64,000 nt of DNA from Agrypnia vestita (lineage: Eukaryota; Arthropoda; Insecta; Trichoptera; Phryganeidae). The position numbers were made by a program, and so were the translations under genes. The number at the start of each line of letters is the position of its first letter. Position 1 is the first letter of the stretch. Shown here in pieces: positions 31,360 through 44,211 of the stretch. The notes below the pieces were generated by a model. It saw nothing but the letters and a program-made list of their open reading frames with translations. It made no database searches and was not told where the DNA came from. The stretch spans positions 62,001 through 126,000 of the forward strand of contig JADDOH010000146.1 of NCBI GenBank assembly GCA_016648135.1, in the 5' to 3' direction.

Positions 31360-32890
31360 ATTTAAAAAAGGGATAAACATAATAAATAAATATTGGATTT
31401 TTATTTTCTTTTTCACGAACAAGTTCCGTGTCTACATAAAAAATTCTAATATTCATCATTTTCATTTGAATATGATCGATAAAGAAATATTATCTTTCAT
31501 AAACCGTGAATCTGTGCGATCAGCTGTCATGATAATATGGTGATTGAGATCGATCATGGAATGACGGAGCTTTCATGAGTTTCTCTTATCATGTTAGCTT
31601 TATAGTTGTACTGAATTCGTTATGATGAAGTAACAGAACTGTGCAAGTCATAATATTGCCATTGGAATATATTCGATCCATGACCCATCATGGCTTTTAA
31701 AATTTTTAATATTCCGCATAATTAGTAATCGGACATGGTATAAACAGGTTTCGCTATTTGAACCACGAAGTAAGTAAATAAAGATTATACTTTATTATGG
31801 TATTATTAAATTTAAAAAATATTTTTAGTTATAAAACGAGGTCAGTAGTTAATATTGTGTGCGTTTACAAAAAATCGTAACATAATAAGACGCAAAAAAT
31901 AAATATAAATATTATTTTAGTTTCTAAACCTAAAATAAGCATAGGTACAAGTATTATAAAGGTACGTTTTCAAAATTAATATGGTTTCAAAAGTGTTATT
32001 AAATAAAATGAAAACATTGACTATATGCTTTTTAAAATAAAATACTCTTAATTGGATTTTTTTTTAATATTTCAGTTTATTGAAAATTATAACTAATTAG
32101 TGAATCCGTTACCTACTATAATATAGCATATGTCATCAAAATATAAAATTCTCTACGTAACAATGCCCGTCATCAACGGTACCAGAATGCTCAAATAATT
32201 ATGTGAAATAATATAGTTAACAATCAGGTATAAGAATTAAAAAAAGCATAATCCTTTTTTTAATAATGTACATCACTAACGTTATCAAGACGCTACTCTA
32301 GATAGCACTGTTTTCCCAGCATTAACTGGCGGCCGTTATTATTGATGAGTTATAGTTAGTTATAAATAAATAATATATAAGCAGGCGTAATTGTAGTTAA
32401 ATGGTTTCAAAATCTTATAATTAATTTTAATCAATAAGATAAACTTTTGTCGGCTGCATCGGACACCGAATCCTCATCTAAATTTATATTAATTTGATTT
32501 AAATCTGCGGTCACCGTATCGTGATCTTGCAGTCACCCTATTTTTAAATAAAAAATATTAAACAAAGAAATGACCGCTCCGCATGACTGCCAGTTTCATT
32601 CTGAAGTGGCCAATGGAGAAGTTTTAAAAAGGAATACCACTCCACAGTTAACGTGTTACAGAGGGTATCACTCACACCAATGCAAGTGAACGTGCCCTAT
32701 CCTAAGTGAAGACTAGTGCAGCCCAGCAACATTTCTCTTTTAGTTTAATTCCCTTGAAAAAAATGATTGTAATGATTTTTATAAATTTCAAATAAATAGG
32801 GAAAACGGAAAACAGATATGATAAAAATATATACAACAATAACATATTGAAAATATACATAAGATAATTAATATAAACTTATTTATTAAT
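31360..32890. other. Noncoding; contains the 3' part of a family C repeat
   Basis: The segment at 32140-32370 (GTAACAATGCCCGTCATCAAC … TTATTGATGAGTTATAGTTAG) matches 4455-4690. The rest holds no gene that I can support. Confidence 0.4.
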
Positions 32891-33175
32891 GCGCTTTATT
32901 TTTGGCGTTAGCATGGCCAACTAAGGATTTGAGATAGATTTATCAACGATCTGTCTGAGGTGCTCCTCCAATTTTTCAAAAACATTGTAGCAAAACTGAT
33001 GGTGACTGGAAATCTGGAAAGCCGGAGAGAAAAAAATCGACATTCAATTCAAAGGATCGACCAGATCAAGACGCTACTGACTATTCTATTGAAACAGCTA
33101 TCCGAACTGCACGCTGCAGAGAAAGGTGGAGGAAAATCGTCAGACATGATTCTTGGTAACAGAGGAAACTGACTG
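32890..33175 (+). pseudogene. LINE reverse transcriptase C-terminal fragment, frameshifted
   Basis: One frame gives HSIQRIDQIKT. After a frameshift a second gives ATDYSIETAIRTARCRERWR and KIVRHDSW-stop. This matches the usual ending of insect reverse transcriptases (W-x-DQIK-x-A-T-G-x-S-I-x-x-A-x-x-x-A-x-x-R-x-x-W-R). Upstream sequence is too decayed to read. Confidence 0.65.
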
Positions 33176-33179
33176 ACTA

Positions 33180-34390
33180 TTAATAACTTTTTTCTATAAC
33201 TGTGTCAATAGTCTTTCTGCAAAATATGTATTTTTTAGAAATCTGCCTTAATTAATGACATGACGCATCAATATTATTACAAATGATGTTGATGCGTCAT
33301 CTTGTAGTCTGCATAATTTCCAAGAAGGAGGCTTGGGCGAATGTCTTACTGATACACCAAAGTTTTATGTCTGAATTTATATATTTATAATAAATTATAA
33401 AAATGGTCCAACTTTGAGATAATAAAATAAGAAGCATCTTTCTACTATTTTTTTCATATATAGTTGTCCATTCGATAAGGCGGGATGTGAAATAAATCCC
33501 AGCGTGGTTGCCTGATTTTCCATTTCAATTCTTTTTCGCCCTATTTCTACCGAGGATAATTCCGGAGATTTTCGTTCTTTGGAAAAATATTTTGCCAGCA
33601 TACGTACATAGAAGAAAATGCCGGCTACGTGATCTCTTTACATATTGTACAGCTAATCTATTCCGTTTAAGGATCGAACCCTTTTCTTAAAAGCAACGGC
33701 AGCGCCCAACTAATTAACAATGTTTGAATAGACTAAAACACAATGAGACGAAATGATGTCTAAAACAAGTGAACTACGTTTCACGTTTGACGTTTGACGT
33801 TTCACTGTTTCACGGTCTGCAATGCACTATTACAAGATACGTGCAGTGCATCCATCTACGTCATTCTTCCAGGTGTTTCCAAACTTGTACTCAGGATAAT
33901 CTCCTTTAATAGGCCGGTATATTGGTGCCAAATATTTCCGAGATATATAACAAATATTTCACTACCGTGAAAGACGGAGCTCGCCGAGGTATTTATTTCA
34001 CAAAATTTTGAGTATGAAATATAATAACAGTATTAATTTTTTTTCATAACGTATTGTATGCACGATCAACAGACATCATTGAATTACACAACTTAGCGAC
34101 TGAGCAATGATTTTTTCGAATATGCCCTCAACATACAATTAACTTTAAAATGCTATCAAAAACCTATGTATTTAGTTTTGCTGAGATATTTAATACTTTT
34201 GAATATAAAAACTTATGCAATAACAATATATAATAACTACAATGCTAATTTTCGATGTATACATAGTAACATCGTCGATTTGCTTTTATTTAGATTATGA
34301 ATGCCAAAATTATACTTTCTACTTTATTTCTGAAAAGCAAAAACAATGTTGCAATTGGGAAAACACATAATACCTGAGAATGAAAAAAAC
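33180..34390. other. Noncoding; one palindrome
   Basis: A perfect 12-bp inverted repeat, ATGACGCATCAA (33260-33271) and TTGATGCGTCAT (33289-33300), lies here. No gene is supported in the rest. Confidence 0.4.
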
Positions 34391-34395
34391 TAACT

Positions 34396-34590
34396 CATAA
34401 GAACCAAGTTTTTATTATACTCCCTTTCTCATTTACTAGTTGAAACAGGTTTGGCGCTTACCCCCCTCGTTGGGCTTGAGTCGGGCGACGCTACGAAAGG
34501 GAGTACTAAAAAATTTCGAAAAATCCAAAATTATATCAGTTTTCGTGTCTCCCAGATGCGTCGAAGTCTTATCATACAACTTACTCAGTT
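34396..34590 (+). repeat. Interspersed family A, 5' part
   Basis: It starts AGAACCAAGTTTTTATTATA, then CTCCCTTTCTCATTTACTAG, and includes the inner ACGCTACGAAAGGGAGTA, as in the copies at 43645 and 62985. It then passes into a different tandem-repeat region, not the usual 3' half. Confidence 0.65.
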
Positions 34591-34594
34591 GTAA

Positions 34595-35040
34595 AAATCT
34601 ATACCGATTCGACTCAAATTTTGCATACTTATGCTTTACAGGACATTTCTCCCTCCACTTTTACCCCTTCCCCTCCCCCTGATATATTTACAATGCAAAT
34701 CTGTGCCATAAGATCGATCGGACTCAACATTTGGAAAATTATTCTTTAGGACCCGGCGGGTAACACGTGCGACATTTCCTTCCTCCCTTTTACCCATTCC
34801 TCTCCCTTATTATATTTTCGGTACAAATCTACACCGTATGGCCGATCTGTCCCAGATTTTGCATATTTATTTTTCAAGACCCAGCGGGTAATAAAATTAA
34901 ATTTTCTCTCCTCCCTTCGCACCGCAACCCCACACCTAATATATTTTTGTAAAAATCTACAACGTTTGCCGATCTGATCCAATTTTTGCATTCTTATCTT
35001 TTAGGTCACGGCGGAATACATAGGTCACAATTCCTTCCTG
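34595..35040 (+). repeat. Four diverged tandem repeats of 102-128 bp
   Basis: Units start at AAATCTATACC (34595), AAATCTGTGCC (34697), AAATCTACACC (34825) and AAATCTACAAC (34953). Each holds a CGATCTG(T/A)(C/T)CCA-like segment, ATTTTGCAT and AGGACCCGGCGGG-like sequence, then pyrimidine-rich CCCTTCCCCTCCC. Two related units lie at 53590-53740. They probably form part of a non-autonomous element. Confidence 0.55.
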
Positions 35041-35150
35041 GACATCCCACCCATCCCAGCCTAGATTAAATGGATCCTATATTTTTAGTAGAGACTGCGA
35101 AACAGTGAAACCTTTATATTCTCCACAAACTTTTGTTTAGCTAAATCCTT

Positions 35151-35178
35151 AACCCAAGCAACGCTGGGTATGAACAGC
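35151..35178 (+). repeat. Degenerate Helitron-like 3' end
   Basis: AACCCAAGCAACGCTGGGTATG and CAGCTATT resemble the lepidopteran Helitron end (hairpin CCGGGCAACGCCGGG, then CAGCTAGT) with several changes. An inverted, equally degenerate example is near 59470. Confidence 0.3.
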
Positions 35179-35189
35179 TATTGATATAT

Positions 35190-36000
35190 AAAAATGTATA
35201 TATTCGTTTGTTCAAAATCTCAAATCTCAGAAAGTTCTTCACGGATTAACTTTGACATAATGCTGCATTCGAATACGCGCATGTTTTTGTATACCTACTT
35301 CGTTTTTATATACCTAAACGTATTAGAAACGTGTGTTACCTCTTTTCTTTCTTCTCCATTTTATAAGACTGAGTTACAGCAACAGTCTGGCCGGTCTATA
35401 TTTAAACAAAACAACAGTCTAATATTTAAACAAAATAACTAAAATATATATGGTTAACACCAGAAAACCAAACCATATAATTATGTTTTCGATGGATAAT
35501 TTTATCTGTGAACCTTTTTACTCGGCTTAAATATCACGTTGAAATTCCAACATTTTAATAAAATGTGTTTTCATGAAAAATAATTATGTGTTTAATTTAA
35601 ACACTCGTCAGACAGCAAAATTAAAATCAAAGTACATCGACACTTTCCACGAAGATGATGGGTGTATGTGTGGTATTGATTAGCAGATTTCCGCCCGAAT
35701 TTACATATAACATTAGACCGAATTGATGGCTCCTGACAATAAATAATTGGGCATGCGGGTGTCTCGTGTCTGACATGTCGTTCTTGCTTACATTACTCTG
35801 TCTTGGATGTCTCAGCTTAGTAAGGATCGCTTAAAATGTAATTTCCTTAATTGAAGAGCCGTTTGATTACTTCGTCACCTCAAGTCGAGGAAATGAAAGG
35901 ATGGGTATAATTGATCCTATTGAGGGTGTATGTATTTATATTGAGATCATATGTGCATGTAAATTTCTTGGTATTATATCCTAGTGACGAGGATGACAAA
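35190..36000. other. AT-rich noncoding stretch
   Basis: No gene or element is supported. Confidence 0.4.
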
Positions 36001-36014
36001 ATGAAATATAACTA

Positions 36015-36100
36015 TCGGACCTCGTAGTCCAGTCGGCAATGCACTGGAGGCTGCAGGTTCGACTGTCGGCAAGGTCACTATAACTCTATGTAATTTACTT
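36015..36100 (+). repeat. tRNA-like SINE head
   Basis: CGGACCTCGTAGTCCAGTCG and GGCTGCAGGTTCGACTGTC give recognisable A-box and B-box positions, followed by AT-rich sequence. Its tail does not match the other two SINE types in the window, so it may be a third family. Confidence 0.45.
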
Positions 36101-39100
36101 AAATCTGGATCTTTTGTGATGTATTTGGCTTCAGTAATTTGGCCTAGTAGCCTGTCAAGTTAAAAAAGAATAATAAAATTACTGTTCGCGTGCTGAGATT
36201 TTGTTTCGGAGATAGACTCAGAAATCATCTTGAGATTGATAAAATGTATCAAAATCAAGCACCAAACATTAGATGAGTGTAATTCTCACCCTATCGCACA
36301 AAAAAATCCCATTACTTGTATATTACATGTTTTTACACCCATCTAATAGGTTGTTTTTACATTCAATACCCGACAATGAAAACTCTTAATGGATGGAAAT
36401 TGCGGACACCCTGAAATAAGATGAGGATCAATATATTTCAAGCAAAATTACAAAGAAATAAAGGAAAAATCTGAAAAAGATTTTACATTTTTATTCATCC
36501 TTATCCATTTTATGCAGAATATCTATTTGCCATATTTTTTTTCGTTTTCGATGTGCACTGTTTGAAAATCAAATATGTTATTATTTATATGCATGTACCT
36601 ACCAATTTCTTGAGGAAAAAAAGACGGAAGAATTTCTCGAAGTCATGTAAAATATTTTCAATGATTGGTGGTAAAAATTAAAATTGTATATTTTTTATAT
36701 GTCTGAATCAAAAAAATTGAAAACAAAATTGTTATTCCGTATTGAGAGCAAAAACAATTTATACACATCACACATTAATGCTAACCATATTTTATAAACT
36801 ACATTAAAAAACTTCATCATCTTTAAATACTCTTAAAAATTTGCATTGATTTCCACAAAACATTTGTGAATGGCGTTTAGGGCGTTATTGCAATTATCCA
36901 TTCAAGATTCGAGCAGTAAACCAAAAAACTAATCTAGCTTCTCAATGTTTTGAAAAACATTTTCACATGTATATTAACCGTTGTAATTCGTACAAATATT
37001 GCATATTTTATTACTAAAAGCCCTGTGGCACGCCATTTTCGCTGCTGGCGACACTTTTAAGTGGATTGCTTTTTGATTATACGGCCTATATTACAGGGGA
37101 AATGAATGTATGGGCATACTGAGCTATTATCGTACAATATTTTACATTTCAGCCATTAAGATCAAAGCCACGAAAGGATCTACTTTGCAGAAATGCTTTT
37201 ATAAACATTAATTTAAAATGTACGGTCAGATATAATTAATTAGGTTAAACCTCGATCAAACGATGACAAAGAGACATTAATAATTTTCAGAGACACTCGG
37301 CGTAATCCATTTAGCTTTCATTTTATATTAAAACACGCACATTTTTTATTATTGATCCAATTTTCCCTTTTTATGGCTGTGGGATTGTCGAACAGGATTG
37401 AAGAATATACTTCAACTGTGGCTGCTTTAGGTTCCTATGTAATGTAGTATGAAATACTATGGTAGATCCTAGTTGGATGATGTTTTGTACAAAGAGTTCT
37501 GTAGCAGTATTCTAATAAAAATTTAATATAAACTATTGACTTGAGATAAATCCGACCTACCGGTGTATAAAGTGGGTGAGACGTCCTCACATAACCGAAG
37601 CTACCAACTAAAATTTTTCGAATCTGACCAAAATTTATAAATATTTAATACAAATTCTATTTCAAATACGTGAACTAAAATACTCTGACTGATCTCATGC
37701 ATACTGTTCCGAAATTACACCTTATAAAATAGCTAATAAACTAGTAGCATGTCTACGTAAATAAAATATCTGAATTATCCCTTTTTGAATGAAATGAAAG
37801 GATTGTTCTCTAAGAACGCGACACCTTCGTAATGTCTTTTATCGATGTTTAATTAATAACAAGATTCTAATATGTTCACGTAAATATCATTCTAAACGCC
37901 GATACTACATAATGGCTTTTATCCTAATTTACTAAAATATGTCTCTATACGTAATTTTCTATTAAATGGCTCATGATGTTGCTTTTAACCTAATTTATTA
38001 AAATACATCTCTATACTCTCACTCAATTACTATAGAAACGTCGAAGTTATTGGCTCGTGATATCGTTTTTAGTCTAGAACTTTTTACTCATAATTTAACT
38101 CAGACTTGAATGCAATAACGTATAAAAATCCATCATTTTGGTTCTCATTTAACGGAATAACCAATCATGGCAGAACGAATATTACCTGAAAGAAAACGAC
38201 AAATAAAGACCATATATGTAATAATAATAATAATGTATCAAAAAGTTAATTTTTGGACAAAATATTTTGCTTCGCTCTCCAAATAAAAGCGTGGGCGTTC
38301 CCCCTCCATCAACAATAGAATTCTGTAATTTATATCTATATTTAAGCGCCTTTTATTTGGATAGTGACTCGATAATTTTTTTTCCAAATTTTTTTTTTTA
38401 CTTTTTAATACGCATAAGCGTGGTTTTAACTTTTTTTTTTCATGTTTGTAGGTACCTAATATAATTTTAGTTAATAATGCAGTTTTATTCAGCATTTTTG
38501 TTTGTTTCTTTATGCGAAATGTCTTGTTATTGAGTTACTTTACCAAAGTAATTTTTTTTTTAAAGTTGATTGCTTTTCTATATTATTAAGATATAATATG
38601 ATAATGCACGAATAAATTTTTTGTGCATTAGTGTAATGTTTTGATATGATATTTTGTATGATGATTATTTTGAATATAAAACCTCTTTTTGTTTTTATTT
38701 ACATTGAGTAGGTTTGGGACTTGCGGACTAGCATTAGCATTGTACTGCTTCCTACTTATATAATGATTTAAAATGATTGGCATGCTTTTATATTGTAACA
38801 AAAACTTGAATATTTAAATGACTTACAGTATTTATCTTAAATCATTTTTGCAGCATTCCGAAATATATTAGATTCTCCTACCTTTTGCCGGCTGTTTCTG
38901 TATACAAATTATAGATCAGGGAAAAACACATAATCAGATAATTGTCTCAGTGATTCGAGCCTCTGGATTGACTATCTTGATGGAAACTTTATATATCTGC
39001 AAACCGAGATTCTAATGATTTGAAAATAGATCTACTTTCAAGTGCGCGATATCCGTCGCTAATGGTATCTCGCTTTTTCTCGCTATGAATTTATTGATCA

Positions 39101-40760
39101 AGTATAAAATGAATCTATGGAAAAGAGGATCGATGTCCGTGGGCAACGGCATATCTCCAATCTTCCGCAGCTAAAGGAGCCCCTAGTTCCGCCCCTCTTT
39201 CGACCATGGATCACTTCCTGCTAAACAGATCCTCTGGCGTTTCCTTTATCTTGATAGTCAGTCCATGTCTTGATCTCGATATAGTCAAGTAGTATGTTCC
39301 ATTGCCTCGACAAATCGTCAGCATTCCGAAGAAAATGTAAATCCAAAGTATACCAAAACTTTAGGGATCGCTTGCGTCTAAAGATTAGTTCGAAGATATA
39401 AGAAGTGGCATCTTATTCTTTTAAGGGGTCAATGAGTCTAAAATAATGTTGGTTATTAGTTTAAAACTGAGTATAGCAATTTATTCTCTGTGGAGTATAA
39501 AGATAATTTCTTCGTAATTGAAAATGTGAATTCCTCTCAGTAGAATGAAGACGATTATGTCTACCCAATGGAACATTCCACGTGAACAGAATATATTAAC
39601 CATATGTTAATATATTCAAAAATATCCAAAGTGTAGTGAATAAATCTACTTCACCAACTTCCTATGATCCTGTGACTACACTTACACGATAACGAAACGA
39701 TTTGTCTGAAGCAACATAATTCGTGTAGATAACGTGAAAATTTTATTTCAAACATCGTCGAAGCAATAGCAAACGTTCCAACAAAAACGCAATACTCAGG
39801 GGTGTATCCTGGACCGGTTGCGCATAATTAATAATCTAATTCTCTTCCTCTCCCTCTCGTTCATATAAGTCAGAATGAATTACTTCGCAATCACAGCGCT
39901 CTCACTTAGAAGTTACTTCCTTCAATCAAGTATAGGCGTAATGTCGACCCATTGAGGAATGACCCATCTGTACTTGTTGAAATCTTCTAGTTAGAACTAG
40001 TTCTTTATATACCGAGGACATGCACGTAATTATGGATTTTTGTCCTCATGATTGAACGTCTCCCAGGTGTCAAACGAAGCAATTCCAAAGCAACCAAAAC
40101 AGACTATCTTTTAAATCCTCTTTCGTATGATTTTGAGTTTAAATTATAGTATATGAATTTATTAGCCTATTAATGTACTTCCTAAACATATATTTTAAAA
40201 CCGAATAAGAAATCCCTACTTTTCAAATCTATCTTCAAATTAATTAGAATAATAAATCTTAAACGAATTATCTACAGTCAACTTTAAAATACAGAACACA
40301 TAAGGTAATACTCGAAATTAATGGATTGGCTCTATGTTTACTCCCTGATGCCAAGCGGATTCTCTTTCTTATTTTTCGTTCATTTCAGTATAACCGAATT
40401 ACTCTAAGATCACATCGAACCAATATAGAAGGTCCCAATATAGAACCCATATACCAATATAGAACCCACCGGAATTAGAACCAAATGTCTTGCTCTGGTT
40501 GTTAGTTTACAGTCAGAGCTCTGTTTGTACAACTCCCAGTTGACATGTATTATGGTTTTTGGTTTCCAATGCCGTATTCCCTAGAAATCAGAACGAAACA
40601 ATCTCAAAACTTTTTTTTTTTCAGCTTTTTTTGTTTCAGCCCTACTCCTATCTTCGAACTAAATAGAATAATCAATCTCAACCGAATTGTCTATAATGAA
40701 TTTAAAACAGAGAAAGCGTTACAATAATTCAAAAGGATAATTAACTTGAAAGGAACTCAC
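36100..40760. other. Long noncoding stretch
   Basis: No gene is supported. Small features: a degenerate tandem duplication at about 37915-38020 (CTTTTATCCTAATTTACTAA / CTTTTAACCTAATTTATTAA); three CCAATATAGAA repeats at 40424-40470; and a diverged direct duplication (40210-40310 and 40640-40740). At 39120-39340 the minus strand has an unrecognised coding-like run (NADDLSRQWNILLDYIEIKT). Confidence 0.4.
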
Positions 40761-40852
40761 CTGTATATGATGAAAATGAAGTTCAAATCCGTTGCACTGT
40801 CACTTTCCTCCATTCCTTCTTTGACTTCTTCAGCTGTCTCGTCCGGTGACAT
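40761..40852 (-). CDS. Candidate first coding exon of an unknown host gene
   Basis: ATG at 40850-40852 on the minus strand has an in-frame TAA nine bases upstream, so it can be the true start. Thirty codons plus two bases follow, ending at a consensus donor CAG|GTGAGTTCC (40760). The peptide starts MSPDETAEEVKEGMEESDSA and continues TDLNFIFIIY: an acidic N-terminus, then a short hydrophobic run. I do not recognise it. Codon use and the donor look better than chance. The next exon must enter in phase 2; three candidates with that phase are at 12862, 4897 and 3746 on the same strand, which would require introns of about 28 kb or more. Confidence 0.5.
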
Positions 40853-41559
40853 GTTAGTTTAATTTTGATTCTATCAGCTGTGGTTTTTCAAAACCCGAGC
40901 GTCATTTACAGAGGTACTCCTACGTGAAAAAATCAGACCAACACTATCCTGTTCTGCTCCTCTGTTCATCCATTTATAAACTTCTTGTAGCCGCTTCTAC
41001 ATTTCCAATTCTCCACCGCCCGAAAGATCCAATTGGTTGGTTCAAACAATGCTTCCAAATCGGATCAATCGCGAGCATACACATGGTAGCCCGTCCCGCC
41101 AGGGTCCCAGCGAAACCTCTCTCTAATACAAACAATATTATTATTTTTGAATCAACTCTTCCTTCCAGTGGTGCAGCCACAATTATCTCTCGCAAACAAG
41201 AACACAAGTAATAAATTAATCTTAAATAATTCTTTTGAAATATTCGATATAGTTATCTTTTTCATTCCCATTCTTTGTAATAGGGTGCAGGTCCAATTCA
41301 TCACAGACTCATGAATAAAAGATAGAAAATGACATAAATTTACGCTTAGTGAGTAAGTCGCGAAACATCAGATTTTTTCTGATCCTCCGTCAAAGGGCAG
41401 TAATAGCAGCAGTCTTGTAAATCGGGAGCGCGTTCACTTAATCGAACTAACCTCAACATGTATTGTAACCACTTTTTTTCAATTATAATATATATCGTAA
41501 TTTTGTGCATCTAAGAATAAACCATCAATCAGCTGTAAGAGACCGCCTTACCTTTTGGC

Positions 41560-41800
41560 CACGTCAAAATGATAAGAGCTTCTTCAAATGTATCTTCTTC
41601 TTTTGCCCAATCCGTTCAACAGAAATTGGCTATCACTAAGGAAGTAAACCCTGGAGCCGGCAGAAGTGGAGCGAAAGCAGACAATGTCAAATTCATTTAT
41701 GATAAAGAAAAGAATGAAGATATTAAGAATGAACGTAAAGGTGATTTTAGCATAAATAATAGTTTTGAAAAAGTTCGACCAGATGTTTTGACACGTTGAG
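41560..41800 (+). other. Open frame of uncertain meaning
   Basis: A 76-codon frame (41569-41799) encodes a hydrophilic peptide with VNPGAGRSGAKADNVKF and many Lys/Glu. A second frame is open on the opposite strand. It has no splice sites or recognised domain. I cannot tell a real exon from chance. Confidence 0.15.
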
Positions 41801-41888
41801 CGAATGGATGAGAAAAGAAAGGGCGAGCGCGGAAGACGTGGCATGACTTAGATTAACCAGATACTATAAGGTGGTCCAGTTAGAAACC

Positions 41889-42305
41889 TCAACAACAGTC
41901 GAGCTTGCATGCGATGATGTATGAATGTCGATGAGGCGAGAGTTCTATGTCAGGACAGAATAGTGTGGCACTCTTTCCCTTCTGCTTACTCCCACGGGCG
42001 TAATGGTAAATGAGTAATAGCTCTACAGTAGACTGGCCAAACCACTGTCTCAGGTTTTTCAGCATGTTCTCCTTCTTCCAGGGCCCCGACTTCCGGCAAT
42101 CTTTCCCTGCATTATGAGGTTCAAGGTCTCGTTCTATTTGGAAGTATATGTGTCCGAGATTCTTTATGTCCGAGTTGTTTAAATTTTCGGATTTTATTGT
42201 ATTAATTACTTCTTTTAACCGGTCGGGTGACGGAGCGCAGATCTGCGCGAAAACTTTTGTACCCTCTTTGTGCCGGAGCGCAGATCTGACACATAGAGGG
42301 TACAT
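41889..42305 (-). pseudogene. LINE reverse transcriptase C-terminal fragment, frameshifted
   Basis: One frame gives LIMQGKIAGSRGPGRRRTC. After a one-base shift the next gives ENMLKNLRQWFGQSTVELL. Together these match the usual C-terminus of RTE-type reverse transcriptases (GKxxGxRGxGRRRxSWLxNLRxWFG-x-ST-x-xL). The region 42225-42305 contains an inverted arrangement of GGAGCGCAGATCTG sequence upstream of it. Several stops and shifts show it is dead. Confidence 0.65.
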
Positions 42306-42319
42306 CCCTAGACACGTAT

Positions 42320-43090
42320 GTGTTCGGCCTATTTTACCTGCGTTTATGAGTTTTTAAAGCTTATCATTAGTTGTATCTCAAGTTTTTGAATGAATGAACG
42401 AGTTCTATTTGTCAGGTAACCTCATTTACTGCGCAAACCAGACAAAAAATTATTCCAAATGTCGTCTTGGAACCGCGCATTAATTGTGTTATTTGTTTGT
42501 TAAAAAAGTGTTAGTTTTAAATAAAAAAGTGTTAAAATTCATTATTTTTATATTTTTTGATATATTTAGAAAGAAAATATTGAAATACAATATCTTTAGT
42601 GTTATTGCTTCCAAGGTTTTATTCGATAAACATGTGCGTACATTTCTGACAGTAAATTTCGATCATTATTAATGAATAAGTTATTATTGTACAAGAAATT
42701 ATTGAAATATAAGTAATTAATTATTGATATTTGTATATTGAGAAATCAGAAACTGCAACTTCCTAGCGATTATTTTGATTTTTACATGAATATAACCATC
42801 ACAAAAGTGTCTAAAAAACAGCAATCGTGCGCGAAATTGCGCGGCAGACAGGGTATATTCCGCGTTACATACGGCCGGCATTCGACAGATTAATTTATTT
42901 ATGCGAACCATCTTTAATAGTATTCATCTGTAGATCCGCATCCCAAATACTGCGAGTCGGTCTATCAATTCGTCGTAAGCGTCTGTGCTTCTATTGCAAT
43001 AAATAAGATAGAGCTTCCTCTATGCGCCATTTGATTTCGCACATCTTTAATTTACATTGCAACCCAATTATATAATACTTTACTAATCTA
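42320..43090. other. AT-rich noncoding stretch
   Basis: No gene is supported. The open frames at 42484-42672 and 42717-42911 are AT-driven and without recognisable features. Confidence 0.4.
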
Positions 43091-43094
43091 ACTA

Positions 43095-43620
43095 ACTAAC
43101 TAACCATCACGCCGTTTTCACGCAGGGGTGGTAGGCAGGGAGGATTGAACGCCACACTCTTCTATCCTGGCACACCATTTTTGCTTCGCCACATTCATAC
43201 ATCTTCTCGTACAAGTTCTACGGTTGTTGGGGCTTTTAACAGGGCCATCCTCAAATACTTGTAGTATCTGATCGTGCCACGTCTTTCGCGGACGCCCTTT
43301 ATTCCTGTTGCCTTCAATACTCGCCTATTTTTTTTATTTATACATATATTTTCTTAACCATCCTTTCCTCGTTCATACGTTCCACATGACCAAACCATCT
43401 TAGAACTCTTTTCTTCATTCTATCTACCACACTACAGCCAGCATTGCATTCACGTCTAATTTTTTCATTCCTGAAAAGATTTTCCACACAAGCGTCTTAG
43501 TGACCGCATTCAGTCGACTTACATTCCTCTTTTTCCAATTCTAGGCTTCACTTCCATACATCAGGGTTGGCACTACTCTAATTTCGTTCTAGCAATAAAA
43601 AGACTTGCGTCTATATTGCT
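43095..43620 (-). pseudogene. LINE reverse transcriptase tail, copy 1 of a second LINE family
   Basis: With several stops and shifts the minus strand reads LMYGSEA, RRECNAGCSVVDRMKKRVLR, WFGHVERMNEERMVKKIY, GNRNKGRPRKTWHDQILQVF and RRCMNVAK. This is the thumb and tail of a non-LTR reverse transcriptase. The copy at 63498-63890 has the same sequence in better condition. Confidence 0.75.
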
Positions 43621-43644
43621 AGAATGAACACAATAGAAAAAAAG

Positions 43645-44060
43645 TAACCTATAAAAACCGAGTTTTTATTATACTTTCTTTCTCATTTACTAGTGGAAAC
43701 TGGTTTGGCGCTTAACCTACGCGTTGGGCTTCGGTCGAGCGACGCTACGAAAGGGAGTAATAAAAAATTTCCAAAAATCCAAAATTATACCATAATCAGG
43801 TTCCGTGTCTACCAGACGCGTTGAAATATTTTCATACAACTTAGTAAGTTGTATGAAAAAACCATTAAAAATTTGTAGAATCCAAAATTATACCATAAAT
43901 ATTTTTTTTTTAACGAAAGTTTGATAGATCTTCTTGATCGTCACCACGAGTCTACTTGCAAAGTTTCAACTCGATTGGATCACGGGAAAACGGTTAAAAA
44001 TCGATCCAAAGTTTTTTCGTCCAGCAAGCAGACGCCACGAGTTAATATAAAGAGAGTAAA
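43645..44060 (+). repeat. Interspersed family A, copy 4
   Basis: It starts GTAACCTATAAAAACCGAGT then TTTTATTATACTTTC, and has inner ACGCTACGAAAGGGAGTAAT and the TTGATCGTCACCACGAGTCT block. It ends CCACGAGTTAATATAAAGAG then AGTAAAAA. The first ~100 bp has its own ACTCCC…GGGAGT ends, so these copies look like two joined units. Confidence 0.7.
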
Positions 44061-44211
44061 AACAACTGCGTTATGCTTGCTAATGAGCATGTAGGTATTT
44101 TGTTTTAGTTCTATTAAGTTCTAATTCAAAATTTTCAATTATATCACTATTTGGTTCAACAAAAGCAGAAATATTCAATCCTTATAAAATGTATGCGTAT
44201 TATTTATTATA

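Noticed and set aside
38187..38240. Internal exon after the candidate first exon at 40852
   Set aside because: The acceptor on the minus strand (TTTTCTTTCAG|G) is good, but the required phase gives an immediate TAA; it could only be an untranslated or truncating exon.
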